Source: Kitasatospora papulosa (lineage in GTDB: Bacteria; Actinomycetota; Actinomycetes; Streptomycetales; Streptomycetaceae). From it: a stretch of 64,000 bases of DNA. Under the pieces are notes generated by a model. The model saw only the letters and a list, made by a program, of their open reading frames with translations. It had not been told where the DNA came from and ran no database searches. Every line of letters starts with the position of its first letter. Position 1 is the stretch's first letter. Positions 33,394-41,379 of the stretch are shown piece by piece. The stretch is from NCBI RefSeq assembly GCF_000717245.1, contig NZ_JNYQ01000004.1:310001-374000 (forward strand), read 5' to 3'. Both the position numbers and the translations under genes were made by a program.

Positions 33394-34860
33394 CTACTTG
33401 TCGTTCTGCACGGGGATGTCCAGCACCACCTGGGTACCGCGCACCGGGGCGGGGACCATACCGAACGTGCCGCCCAGTTCGCCCTCGACCAGGGTCCGCA
33501 CGATCTGCAGGCCGAGGTTGCCGGCCTTCTGGGGATCGAACCCCTCGGGCAGCCCGCGTCCGTCGTCCGTCACCGTGATCAGCAGCCGGCTCCCGGCAGA
33601 GGAACCGCCGCGCACCGCGGACACTTCCACCGAGCCCTGCTCGGCCACGGTGAAGGCGTGCTCCAGCGCGTTCTGCAGCACCTCGGTGAGCACCATCGAG
33701 AGCGGAGTGGCGACTTCCGCGTCGAGGACCCCGAAGCGTCCCGTCCGGCGACAGGTGACCTTCCCGGGCGAGATCTCGGCGACCATCGCGATCACCCGGT
33801 CGGCGATCTCGTCGAACTCGACGCGCTCGTCCAGATTCTGGGACAGCGTCTCATGGACGATGGCGATCGAACCGACGCGCCGCACGGCCTCGTTGAGCGC
33901 CTCACGGCCCCGCTCCGATTCCATCCGGCGCGCCTGGAGCCGCAACAGGGCCGCCACGGTCTGGAGGTTGTTCTTCACCCGGTGGTGGATCTCCCGGATG
34001 GTGGCGTCCTTCGTGATCAACTCCCGCTCACGGCGCCGCAGTTCCGTGACGTCGCGGAGCAGCACCAGCGAACCGATGCGCACCCCCTTGGGCTTGAGCG
34101 GGATCGCGCGCAGCTGGATGACCCCGCCCGCGCCCTCGACCTCGAACTCCCGCGGCGCGTAGCCGCTCGCCACCTTGACCAGGGCCTCGTCCACCGGGCC
34201 GCGCGACGGGGCCAGTTCGGCGGTGGTCGCGCCGAGGTGGTGCCCGACGAGGTCCGAGGCCAGGCCGAGCCGGTGGTAGGCGGAGAGGCCGTTGGGGCTG
34301 GCGTACTGGACGACTCCGTCGGCGTCGAGCCTGATCAGTCCGTCCCCGACGCGCGGCGAGGCGTCCATGTCGACCTGCTGGCCGGGGAACGGGAAGGTGC
34401 CCGCGGCGATCATCTGGGCCAGGTCGGACGCGGACTGGAGATAGGTCAGCTCCAGCCTCGACGGGGTGCGGACGGTGAGCAGGTTGGTGTTGCGGGCGAT
34501 GACGCCCAGGATCCGGCCCTCCCTGCGCACCGGGATCGACTCGACCCGGACGGGCACCTCCTCCCGCCACTCCGGGTCCCCCTCGCGCACGATGCGCCCC
34601 TCGTCCAGGGCCGCGTCGAGCAGCGGCCGGCGGCCGCGCGGCACGAGGTGGCCGACCATGTCGTCCTGGTAGGAGGTGGGGCCGGTGTTCGGCCGCATCT
34701 GCGCCACGGACACATAGCGGGTCCCGTCGCGGGTGGGCACCCACAGGACGAGGTCGGCGAAGGACAGGTCGGAGAGCAGCTGCCACTCCGAGACCAGCAG
34801 GTGGAGCCACTCGAGGTCGGTGTCACTCAGGGCGGTGTGCTGGCGGACGAGGTCGTTCAT
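33394..34860 (-). CDS. PdtaS-type HisKA_2 sensor histidine kinase
   Basis: A 488-residue soluble sensor kinase. Residues about 1-160 form a GAF-like N-terminal sensor (LVLWVPTRDGTRYVSVAQMR), residues about 165-275 a PAS domain (LIRLDADGVVQYASPNGLSAY), then HisKA_2 with IREIHHRVKNNLQTVAALLRL; His292 or His293 is the phosphoacceptor. The ATPase domain has the N-box EVLQNALEHAF and G1 box DDGRGLPEG. The architecture matches PdtaS of mycobacteria, which signals to an ANTAR antiterminator regulator; no response regulator is adjacent. The ATG at 34860 is used. A DasR-type dre element lies 130 bp upstream, in the shared region with nagB. Confidence 0.92.
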   Translation of the reverse strand: MNDLVRQHTALSDTDLEWLHLLVSEWQLLSDLSFADLVLWVPTRDGTRYVSVAQMRPNTGPTSYQDDMVGHLVPRGRRPLLDAALDEGRIVREGDPEWREEVPVRVESIPVRREGRILGVIARNTNLLTVRTPSRLELTYLQSASDLAQMIAAGTFPFPGQQVDMDASPRVGDGLIRLDADGVVQYASPNGLSAYHRLGLASDLVGHHLGATTAELAPSRGPVDEALVKVASGYAPREFEVEGAGGVIQLRAIPLKPKGVRIGSLVLLRDVTELRRRERELITKDATIREIHHRVKNNLQTVAALLRLQARRMESERGREALNEAVRRVGSIAIVHETLSQNLDERVEFDEIADRVIAMVAEISPGKVTCRRTGRFGVLDAEVATPLSMVLTEVLQNALEHAFTVAEQGSVEVSAVRGGSSAGSRLLITVTDDGRGLPEGFDPQKAGNLGLQIVRTLVEGELGGTFGMVPAPVRGTQVVLDIPVQNDK

Positions 34861-34989
34861 GGAGGGCACACGTGCGAGCGTACCCGTGGAATCGAGGAGG
34901 TTCCGAACCGATCCGGCGCCGGATGCGTGACACTGGTGGAAGGCGGACGCGGACGCGAGAATGTCCGCCACGACGGATGGACAGGGCCT

Positions 34990-35005
34990 AATGGTCTAGT
35001 CCACA
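34990..35005. promoter_or_regulatory. dre-like DasR site upstream of the sensor kinase
   Basis: AATGGTCTAGTCCACA matches the DasR consensus A(C/G)TGGTCTAGACCA(C/G)T at 13 of 16 positions, including the central GGTCTAG. It lies 130 bp upstream of the kinase start and almost 450 bp from nagB. Confidence 0.7.
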
Positions 35006-35097
35006 ATGCACCACGTAGGGGTACGACGGCCAGGGCATGCCCAGGACGCGCCCCCTGCGCGACAGACCTCCGCTCTCCCCGCACAGGAGGGCGGACC

Positions 35098-35192
35098 GAG
35101 GCACCCGGCGCTCTCTGCCCTGACTGCGCCGGTGCCTCAAGTGGCCGGAGGCACCGCACACCGCCGGCCAGGTAGCTCCGGGCTGCGGTGCC
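35098..35192. repeat. Chain of alternative hairpin arms in the kinase/nagB spacer
   Basis: Four arms can pair in mutually exclusive ways: arm 1 (35098-35111) with arm 2 (35126-35138), 13 bp with one bulge; arm 2 (35130-35138) with arm 3 (35148-35156), 9 perfect bp; arm 3 (35150-35157) with arm 4 (35185-35192), 8 perfect bp. The repeated element is GAGGCACCG and its complement. Function unknown. Confidence 0.45.
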
Positions 35193-35369
35193 GGACGGGC
35201 TGAGGGTCCCGTCCCGGCGCCGCGGCCCGCGGGTGTTTCCGGGGCCTTTTCCGGGCCCTTCCCCCTCGCGCCCCTCTCGCGTTCCCCTCGCGGGCGGGGC
35301 CGTCCGCCGACAGGGCGACAACGAGTGACACGGACATGCACGGTTCACCTCCGTGACGCCCCGTTCTGC

Positions 35370-35400
35370 TAGATTGGGCCCATAATTGGTCTAGTCCACA
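35370..35400 (+). promoter_or_regulatory. nagB promoter -10 and dre site
   Basis: TAGATT (35370-35375) is a good -10; the -35 is not clear (TTCACC at 35344 is 20 bp away). The dre element ATTGGTCTAGTCCACA (35385-35400) sits just downstream of the expected start point, so DasR would block transcription. It ends 31 bp before the nagB start. Confidence 0.75.
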
Positions 35401-35431
35401 TGACGCCACTCTTCAGATCGGCAGGCACAGC

Positions 35432-36217
35432 GTGGAAGTTGTCATCGTCCCGGACGCCACGGCAGGCGGCGAGCTCATCGCGGAGGCCATCGCGGCGCTG
35501 CTCGGCCGCAAGCCCGACGCCCTGCTCGGCGTTGCCACCGGCTCGACCCCGCTGCCCGTCTACCAGGCCCTGACCGCCAAGGTCCGCTCGGGCGCGGTGG
35601 ACGCCTCACGCGCCCGGATCTGCCAGCTCGACGAGTACGTCGGGCTGCCCCCGGGCCACCCCGAGTCGTACCGCTCGGTCGTGCTGCGCGAGGTCATCGA
35701 CCCGCTCGGCCTGTCCGAGAAGTCCTTCATGGGACCGGACGGCGCCGCCGAGGACGTACAGGCGGCCTGCGACGCCTACGACAAGGCACTCGCCGAGGCG
35801 GGGGGCGTGGACCTCCAGCTGCTCGGCATCGGCACCGACGGGCACATCGGCTTCAACGAGCCGTGTTCCTCGCTCGCGTCCCGCACCCGCATCAAGACGC
35901 TGACCGAGCAGACGCGGATCGACAACGCCCGCTTCTTCGACGACGACATCGAGCAGGTGCCCCGCCACGTCATCACCCAGGGCATCGGCACGATCCTGGA
36001 GTCGCGCCACCCGATCCTGCTGGCCACCGGCGCGGGCAAGGCCGACGCGGTGGCCCGGACGGTCGAGGGCCCGGTCGCCTCGGTCGTGCCGGCCTCCGCG
36101 CTGCAGATGCACCCGCACGCCACGGTGGTCGTCGACGAGGCGGCGGCCTCGAAGCTGAAGCTCGCGGACTACTTCCGCGCGACCTTCGCGGCGAAGCCGC
36201 GGTGGCAGGGCCTGTAG
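35432..36217 (+). CDS. nagB: Glucosamine-6-phosphate deaminase NagB
   Basis: A 261-residue enzyme converting glucosamine-6-phosphate to fructose-6-phosphate and ammonia, the last committed step of N-acetylglucosamine use. Family motifs are LLGVATGSTPLPVYQAL near residue 30, ICQLDEYVGLPPGHPESY near 63 (catalytic Asp/Glu/His region) and LLGIGTDGHIGFNEPCSS near 129. GTG start at 35432. It carries a dre site, and its substrate GlcN-6-P is an effector that releases DasR, so induction by N-acetylglucosamine is expected. It is convergent with the dasD gene across a strong hairpin. Confidence 0.96.
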   Translation: MEVVIVPDATAGGELIAEAIAALLGRKPDALLGVATGSTPLPVYQALTAKVRSGAVDASRARICQLDEYVGLPPGHPESYRSVVLREVIDPLGLSEKSFMGPDGAAEDVQAACDAYDKALAEAGGVDLQLLGIGTDGHIGFNEPCSSLASRTRIKTLTEQTRIDNARFFDDDIEQVPRHVITQGIGTILESRHPILLATGAGKADAVARTVEGPVASVVPASALQMHPHATVVVDEAAASKLKLADYFRATFAAKPRWQGL

Positions 36218-36226
36218 AACCCGTGC

Positions 36227-36273
36227 ACGCGTGAGGGCCGGGTCACCGTCACGGTGACCCGGCCCTCACGCGT
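36227..36273. terminator. Bidirectional hairpin between nagB and dasD
   Basis: Nearly continuous palindrome: 23-bp arms (36227-36249 and 36251-36273) around one base, starting 9 bp after the nagB stop and ending 14 bp before the dasD stop. Confidence 0.85.
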
Positions 36274-36287
36274 CGGTCCTGCCGGAC

Positions 36288-37811
36288 TCAGACGCCGGTG
36301 CCGGTGATCGCTTCCGCGGCCGCGACCCCGCAGACCCGCGCGGCACCGTGCGTGGCGACGTGCAGCGCGCCCCGGGGCGGCGCCACGGGCAGGCCCATCT
36401 CGACCACGACGGTGTCGGGACGCGCCCGGAGCACCTCGTCCAGCGCCGCGCTCATCCAGCCGTGCCGGTGGACGTCACGGACGACGGCGACGATGCGCCG
36501 CTCCCCCGCCGCCCGCAGCACCTCGGCGGCCGGCGCCACGCTGCCGCTGCCGTAGGTGCCGGTCTCCGTGCCGGGCAGGATCCGCGACAGCTCGGCCGCC
36601 ACACCCCACGGGGTCTCGTCGCCGACCGCGATGTTGGCGACCGGGGTGAAGGCCGCGACGTACGCCGGTCCGTCCAGCGGCCCGGCGGTGCCCGTGACCG
36701 TCACGGCCCGGCGGGCGGCGACGAGTCCGATGCCGGCTCCGGCGCCGGGCGCGGTCCCCTCCTGCTCGTCCGCGCCCGGCCCCGAGGCAGCCCCCCTGAC
36801 CCCCTGCGTCCAGGACGCGAGGGCCCGTACACGTGCGGCCGCGTCGGCGAGCCGCTCCTCGGGCAGTTCACCGTCGCGCACCGCTGTCACCAGGGCGTCG
36901 CGCAGCCGCAGCACCGTTTCCTCGTCGGCCAGCCCGCCGCCCACACAGATGGCGTCGGCGCCGGCGGCGATGGCGAGGACGGATCCGCGCTCGATGCCGT
37001 ACGTGCCGGCGATGGCGTCCATCTCCATGCCGTCGGTGACGATCAGCCCCTCGTAGCCCAGTTCCTGGCGGAGCAGACCGGTGAGGATCTGCGGGCTCAG
37101 GGTCGCGGGCCGGGTCGGGTCCAGTGCGGGAAGCAGGATATGGGCGCTCATCACCGCTTTGGAACCCGCTGCGACGGCTGCCCGGAAAGGCACCAGCTCA
37201 CGGGTGTGCAACGTGTCCAGGTCCACATCGATGCGGGGCAGCGCGTGGTGCGAGTCGACCGCCGTGTCGCCGTGCCCCGGGAAGTGCTTGGTGCACGCGG
37301 CGACACCGGCGGCCTGCAGCCCCTCGACGTAGGCGGCGGTGTGCCGGGCGACGAGCCCGGTGTCGGCGCCGAAGGAGCGTACGCCGATGACCGGGTTGCC
37401 CGGGTTGGAGTTGACGTCGGCGGACGGCGCCCAGTTGAGGTTCACCCCGCACTCGGCGAGCCGGCGTCCGAGCTCGCGGGCGACGGCCCGGGTGAGGTCC
37501 ACGTCGTCCACGGCGCCGAGGGCGAGGTTGCCGGGGAAGGACGAGCCGCTGCGGACCTCCAGCCGGGTGACGTCGCCGCCTTCCTCGTCGATCGCCACGA
37601 GGACGTCGTCGCGTTCGGCCCGCAGCCGGGCCGTCAGCGCGGCGAGCTGCTCGGGCGAGTGGATGTTCCGGCCGAACAGTCCGACGGAGGCGAGGCCTTC
37701 GCCGACCCTGCGCAGGAGCCAGTCCGGGGCGGTCGTACCGGTGAAGCCCGGCTGGAGGACGGCGAGCGCGTCGCGGGTGACGGTGTCCGTGGTGGAAACG
37801 AGGGTGGTCAT
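36288..37811 (-). CDS. dasD: Family 3 glycoside hydrolase, beta-N-acetylglucosaminidase (DasD)
   Basis: A 507-residue GH3 enzyme without signal peptide, therefore intracellular. The NagZ-type motif CTKHFPGHGDTAVDSHHALP near residue 187 contains the His/Asp acid-base dyad, and VTDGMEMDAIAGTYG near 267 holds the nucleophile Asp. A C-terminal alpha/beta domain follows a Gly/Ala linker (residues about 340-360). It is the last gene of the das gene set and should split imported chitobiose into N-acetylglucosamine. In S. coelicolor dasD has this position and activity. It starts 9 bp after the dasC stop. Confidence 0.92.
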   Translation of the reverse strand: MTTLVSTTDTVTRDALAVLQPGFTGTTAPDWLLRRVGEGLASVGLFGRNIHSPEQLAALTARLRAERDDVLVAIDEEGGDVTRLEVRSGSSFPGNLALGAVDDVDLTRAVARELGRRLAECGVNLNWAPSADVNSNPGNPVIGVRSFGADTGLVARHTAAYVEGLQAAGVAACTKHFPGHGDTAVDSHHALPRIDVDLDTLHTRELVPFRAAVAAGSKAVMSAHILLPALDPTRPATLSPQILTGLLRQELGYEGLIVTDGMEMDAIAGTYGIERGSVLAIAAGADAICVGGGLADEETVLRLRDALVTAVRDGELPEERLADAAARVRALASWTQGVRGAASGPGADEQEGTAPGAGAGIGLVAARRAVTVTGTAGPLDGPAYVAAFTPVANIAVGDETPWGVAAELSRILPGTETGTYGSGSVAPAAEVLRAAGERRIVAVVRDVHRHGWMSAALDEVLRARPDTVVVEMGLPVAPPRGALHVATHGAARVCGVAAAEAITGTGV

Positions 37812-37820
37812 GGGGGCTCC

Positions 37821-38693
37821 TTATCCCTTCACGGCGCCGGAGGTGAGCCCCGTAGCCATCTTCCCCTGGATGATCATGAAGAAGATGACGACCGGGATGG
37901 AGATGAGCGTGGAGGCCGCCATCAGCGCGCCGTAGTCCGTACCGCGTTCCGTCGTGAACGTCATCAGCCACACGTTGAGCGTGTACTTGGAGTTGTCGTT
38001 GATCAGGATGTAGGCGAAGAGGTACTCGTTCCAGGCGTTGACCAGCGCGAAGATGGACGCGGCGGCGAGCCCCGGTGCCAGCAGCGGGAAGATGACCCGG
38101 CGGAAGGCCCCCATGCGGGTGCAGCCGTCCACCATCGCGGACTCCTCCAGCTCCACGGGGATGTTGATCACGAATCCGCGGATCATGATGGTCGCGAAGG
38201 GAAGCGTCGAGACCAGGTAGACGACGATGAGTCCCCAGTACTCGTCGATGCCTCCCAGCGCGTTGAGCTGGAGGTAGATCGGGATCAGCATCGCGGTCGG
38301 CGGCAGCATCTGGACCAGGATCATGACCATCATCAGTGCCTTCCGCCCGAAGAAGCGGAAGCGTCCGATCGCGAGCGCCGCGAGGGTCGCGATGATCATC
38401 CCGCCGACGACGGCGGTGACCGAGACGATCAGGCTCGACTGGATCGCGGTGGCGAAGTTGTCCTGTTTCACCGCGCGCGCGAAGTTGTCGAAGGTGAGGG
38501 AGGACGGCCACAGGGTCTGGTCGTAGGACCGGATCTCGTGGTTGGGGCGCAGCGAGCTGACGATCAGCCAGTAGACCGGGAAGGCCATCAGTCCGGCCGT
38601 GACCAGCGCCAGGATGTTGTAGCCGAGGCGGTTGCGCTTGCGGTCGGGCCGCAGGACCTGGGCAGGCGCGTTCGTGGGTGTGGAGGCGCTCAT
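37821..38693 (-). CDS. dasC: Chitobiose ABC transporter permease DasC
   Basis: A 290-residue CUT1-family sugar permease with six membrane segments; the first is LALVTAGLMAFPVYWLIVSSL. The EAA loop is ELEESAMVDGCTRMGAFRRVIFPLLAPGL near residue 186. It pairs with DasB to form the membrane channel. Its ATG overlaps the DasB stop codon (ATGA). No ATPase gene is in the cluster; in streptomycetes the shared ATPase MsiK, encoded elsewhere, serves this transporter. Confidence 0.95.
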   Translation of the reverse strand: MSASTPTNAPAQVLRPDRKRNRLGYNILALVTAGLMAFPVYWLIVSSLRPNHEIRSYDQTLWPSSLTFDNFARAVKQDNFATAIQSSLIVSVTAVVGGMIIATLAALAIGRFRFFGRKALMMVMILVQMLPPTAMLIPIYLQLNALGGIDEYWGLIVVYLVSTLPFATIMIRGFVINIPVELEESAMVDGCTRMGAFRRVIFPLLAPGLAAASIFALVNAWNEYLFAYILINDNSKYTLNVWLMTFTTERGTDYGALMAASTLISIPVVIFFMIIQGKMATGLTSGAVKG

Positions 38694-39706
38694 TCGACCT
38701 CTCCCGTCTTGATCAGCTGGCGCAGGTAGTACACGGCGACACCGGAGAGCATCAGCACGGTGATCAGCGCGATCGCGCTGCCCTGGCTGAAGGAGGTGGA
38801 CTCGAACGCCTTGGAGAAGGAGTAGAGGCCGAGGGTCTCGTACTCGGGTTCGGGCTTGTTGCCGCGCAGCAGCCAGATCTGGCCGAACACGTTGAAGTCC
38901 CAGATCACCGAGAGCGTGGCGACCATCGTGAAGACGGGCTTGATGACGGGCCAGGTGACGAAGCGGTAGACGCCGAACGCGGTGGCTCCGTCGAGGGAGG
39001 CCGCCTCCTCCAGTTCCTTGGGGACCTGGGTGAGGGCCGCGTACATGGTGATCACGACGAACGGGATGGCGCCCCAGACGACCAGGAGCGTGATGATGCC
39101 GAAGCCCTGCCACGGGTCGAGGAACCAGTTGTGGCCGAGCCACCGGTCCTCGTCACCGGTGAGGTCGGCGAGCAGGGTGTTGATCAGGCCGTAGTCGGAG
39201 TCGGAGAGCCAGCGGAAGACCGAGGCGGCGACCATGAGCGGCATGGACCAGGCGGCGATCAGGGCCACCGTGAGCACGAGCCGCACCCAGGTGGAGACCT
39301 TCAGCATCATCAGTGCGATCAGCAGGCCGATGCCCATGGTCAGCACCACGCAGATGGTCATGAAGACGACGGTCCTGCCGACGACCGCCCAGAAGTCCGG
39401 GTCGCCGAGGATGTTGGTGAACTGCTCGAAGCCGACCCACGGGGTCTCGCCGTTGCCCCAGAGGGCCGCCCGCCCCAGGTCCTGGAAGGACATGATCACG
39501 GTCTTGATCAGCGGGTAGACGTAGACGGCGGCGATCGCCAGGATCGCCGGCAGGATCAGGAAATAGGGGAGCAGCTCCCCCTTCTTCCGCCGCTTCTTCG
39601 GGCGGGGCCCGTCGGCTTCCTGTCCGGAGGGTGAGATCCCGGTCTTCTCCGGGACACGCGGTACGGGTACCGGTGGACCGGCGGCCTTGGTGTCGGCAGC
39701 AGTCAC
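38690..39706 (-). CDS. dasB: Chitobiose ABC transporter permease DasB
   Basis: A 338-residue CUT1-family permease. A Pro/Lys-rich cytosolic N-terminus of about 45 residues precedes the first helix (YFLILPAILAIAAVYVYPLIK); the EAA loop is ELEEAASLDGATAFGVYRFVTWPVI near residue 239. I chose GTG 39706 because GGAAGG lies eight bases upstream; a GTG at 39715 and an ATG at 39754 are less well placed. It couples to dasC through a 4-base overlap and is separated from dasA by 124 bp containing a hairpin. Confidence 0.93.
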   Translation of the reverse strand: MTAADTKAAGPPVPVPRVPEKTGISPSGQEADGPRPKKRRKKGELLPYFLILPAILAIAAVYVYPLIKTVIMSFQDLGRAALWGNGETPWVGFEQFTNILGDPDFWAVVGRTVVFMTICVVLTMGIGLLIALMMLKVSTWVRLVLTVALIAAWSMPLMVAASVFRWLSDSDYGLINTLLADLTGDEDRWLGHNWFLDPWQGFGIITLLVVWGAIPFVVITMYAALTQVPKELEEAASLDGATAFGVYRFVTWPVIKPVFTMVATLSVIWDFNVFGQIWLLRGNKPEPEYETLGLYSFSKAFESTSFSQGSAIALITVLMLSGVAVYYLRQLIKTGEVE

Positions 39707-39778
39707 GTGACTGACCTTCCATCGGGATTCCGGGGATCTGCACCCGGGAATCACGGCGTTTCTACCTGAGAAAAGGAG

Positions 39779-39809
39779 GGCGGGGGCCCGGTGTTCGCGG
39801 ACCCCCGCC
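39779..39809 (-). terminator. Intercistronic hairpin between dasA and dasB
   Basis: An 11-bp stem on the transcribed strand with one G-U pair (39779-39789 with 39799-39809), 21 bp after the dasA stop. It probably reduces read-through or stabilises the dasA message so the binding protein exceeds the permeases. Confidence 0.55.
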
Positions 39810-39830
39810 TGGAGAGCCGAAGCCCGGGGA

Positions 39831-41129
39831 CTACTTGTTGATGAGCTCGTTGACCTTGTCGTCGGCCTTCTTGGTGGCGTCGGCCACCGAGGTGCCCTTG
39901 AGGATCTCCAGGAGCATGTTCTCCAGGACCTCCTCCTTCTCGATGGAGGTCCAGCCCGGCGCGATCGGCGTGAACCAGGCGTCCGGCACGGCGTTGGCGA
40001 CGGCGGCCGTCTCCGGCTTGGACTTCAGCGGCTCGAGCTGCTTCTCGTTGTTCGGGAGGATGTTCTTCGCGGTGAGCACCTCCTGCGACTTCTCGCTGGT
40101 GAAGAGGGAGACCCACTCCTCACCCAGGTCGGTGACCTTGGACTTGGCGGTCACCGCGAGGTCCGAACCGCCGATGAAGGACGGGAGGGCCTTGCCGTTC
40201 GGGCCGGGCATGCCGGCCGTGCCGATCTTGCCCTCGAGCTTCGGGTTGCCGTTGTTGGCGCCGTCGACGACGGAGCCGGCCTCCCAGCCGTTGCCGTAGA
40301 TCAGGGCCGCCTTCTCGTTGGCCATGACGTTGGCGTGGTCCTGCTCGTCCTTGGTCTGGTCGGCCTTGTTGTACTTCTTGACCAGGTTGACGAAGTGCTC
40401 GATGCCCTTCTGGGACTCGGGGGAGGAGAGGTTGCCCTTCCACTCCTTCGCGCCCTCGTCGTACTCGGCGATGGAGCCGCCGTAGCCCGCGACGTAGGAC
40501 ATGGCCGCGTACCAGTAACGGCCCGGCAGGTAGAGGGACGAGAAGCGCTTGTCCTTCTTGGTGTACTCGGCCGAGACCTTGTCGAGCGCGGCGAGCATCT
40601 CGTCCTCGGTCTGCGGGAGGGCGTCGCTGCCGGTGCCCTTCTTGAGCATGTCCTTGTTGTAGACCGCGACCCGGGCACCCGCGTAGTAGGGCACGCAGAA
40701 CTGCTTGCCCTCGTAGGTGCAGGTGTCCTTCAGACCCTTGATCCAGGTGTCGGAGTTGTCGTACTTCTTGGGGTCGATCTCGGCCAGCGCACCGTTGAGG
40801 ATGTACTGCATCGTCTCGGTGTTGCCGAGCTCGACGACGTCCGGGAACTTGTCGCCGCCGAGGGACGTGTCGAGCTTCTTGGCCTTGTCCGCCCACTGCT
40901 GGTACTGGACGTTGACCTTGACCTTCGGGTACTTCTTGTTGAACTGCGCGTTGACGTCCTTGACCAGTTCCGGCCAGGTGCTCTGCGCGTCGACCATCAG
41001 CCAGACCGTCAGGCTCTCGGTACGGTCCTTCGGGTCCTTCGAGGCGTTGTCGCTACTGTCCCCACCACACGCCGCGATTCCGGTCATCATCGCTGCGACG
41101 CCTACGGCCGCAATGAGCTTGCGCTTCAT
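39831..41129 (-). CDS. dasA: Chitobiose-binding lipoprotein DasA
   Basis: A 432-residue family 1 solute-binding lipoprotein for N,N'-diacetylchitobiose. The signal peptide is MKRKLIAAVGVAAMMTGIAAC with the lipobox Cys at residue 21. The mature protein shows typical CUT1 binding-protein features: ESLTVWLMVDAQSTWPELVKD, GDKFPDVVELGNTETM and IYGNGWEAGSVVDG. It is divergent from dasR; the spacer carries a good dre element and a weaker one. DasR represses it, and amino-sugar phosphates relieve repression. In S. coelicolor, dasA loss affects development. Confidence 0.95.
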   Translation of the reverse strand: MKRKLIAAVGVAAMMTGIAACGGDSSDNASKDPKDRTESLTVWLMVDAQSTWPELVKDVNAQFNKKYPKVKVNVQYQQWADKAKKLDTSLGGDKFPDVVELGNTETMQYILNGALAEIDPKKYDNSDTWIKGLKDTCTYEGKQFCVPYYAGARVAVYNKDMLKKGTGSDALPQTEDEMLAALDKVSAEYTKKDKRFSSLYLPGRYWYAAMSYVAGYGGSIAEYDEGAKEWKGNLSSPESQKGIEHFVNLVKKYNKADQTKDEQDHANVMANEKAALIYGNGWEAGSVVDGANNGNPKLEGKIGTAGMPGPNGKALPSFIGGSDLAVTAKSKVTDLGEEWVSLFTSEKSQEVLTAKNILPNNEKQLEPLKSKPETAAVANAVPDAWFTPIAPGWTSIEKEEVLENMLLEILKGTSVADATKKADDKVNELINK

Positions 41130-41218
41130 GCCACACCCTCCTCAGGGATACCAGCAACCCCCCGCCCACCGCGAAGACGTACGCCTGGCGCTACCTGTGG
41201 GGCTGGGACCTGGTCTTT

Positions 41219-41258
41219 AATGGTTTAGACCAGTACCGGGAGCTTGGCCTAGACCTTT
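41219..41258. promoter_or_regulatory. dre sites between dasA and dasR
   Basis: AATGGTTTAGACCAGT (41219-41234) matches the DasR consensus at 14 of 16 positions. A second, weaker element, CTTGGCCTAGACCTTT (41243-41258), keeps the CTAGACC core (11 of 16). TTGACA on the minus strand (41269-41264) and TATAAG on the plus strand (41275-41280, likely dasR -10) mark the divergent promoters. Confidence 0.8.
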
Positions 41259-41379
41259 AGGGGTGTCAAGGGTGTATAAGAAGTGCACTCGCGTCCGTTA
41301 TCGGACCGACACCTGAGGGAGGGCGACGACCCGTGACGAGGCCGTGCCACCATGTGAGCCGCGACAGACGGAGGAGCCG

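Larger units (their letters stand above)
34861..35431. other. 571-bp divergent region between the sensor kinase and nagB
   Basis: Open frames here are arginine/proline-rich and lack start signals, so no gene is called. It holds a dre-like site near each gene (34990-35005 and 35385-35400), a run of mutually exclusive hairpin arms (35098-35192), and a C/T-rich tract (about 35240-35300). The end nearest nagB has a good -10, TAGATT, at 35370-35375. Confidence 0.6.

Noticed and set aside
34857..35348. Minus-strand frame of 163 codons in the kinase/nagB spacer
   Set aside because: Composition is Arg/Pro/Gly/Ser low complexity and it runs through the dre-like site and hairpin arms; no recognised domain.
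36348..38729. A 793-codon plus-strand open frame opposite dasD-dasC
   Set aside because: Its translation is Gly/Arg/Asp-rich with no family similarity; the opposite strand encodes clear GH3 and permease proteins. Long antisense frames are normal in GC-rich DNA.
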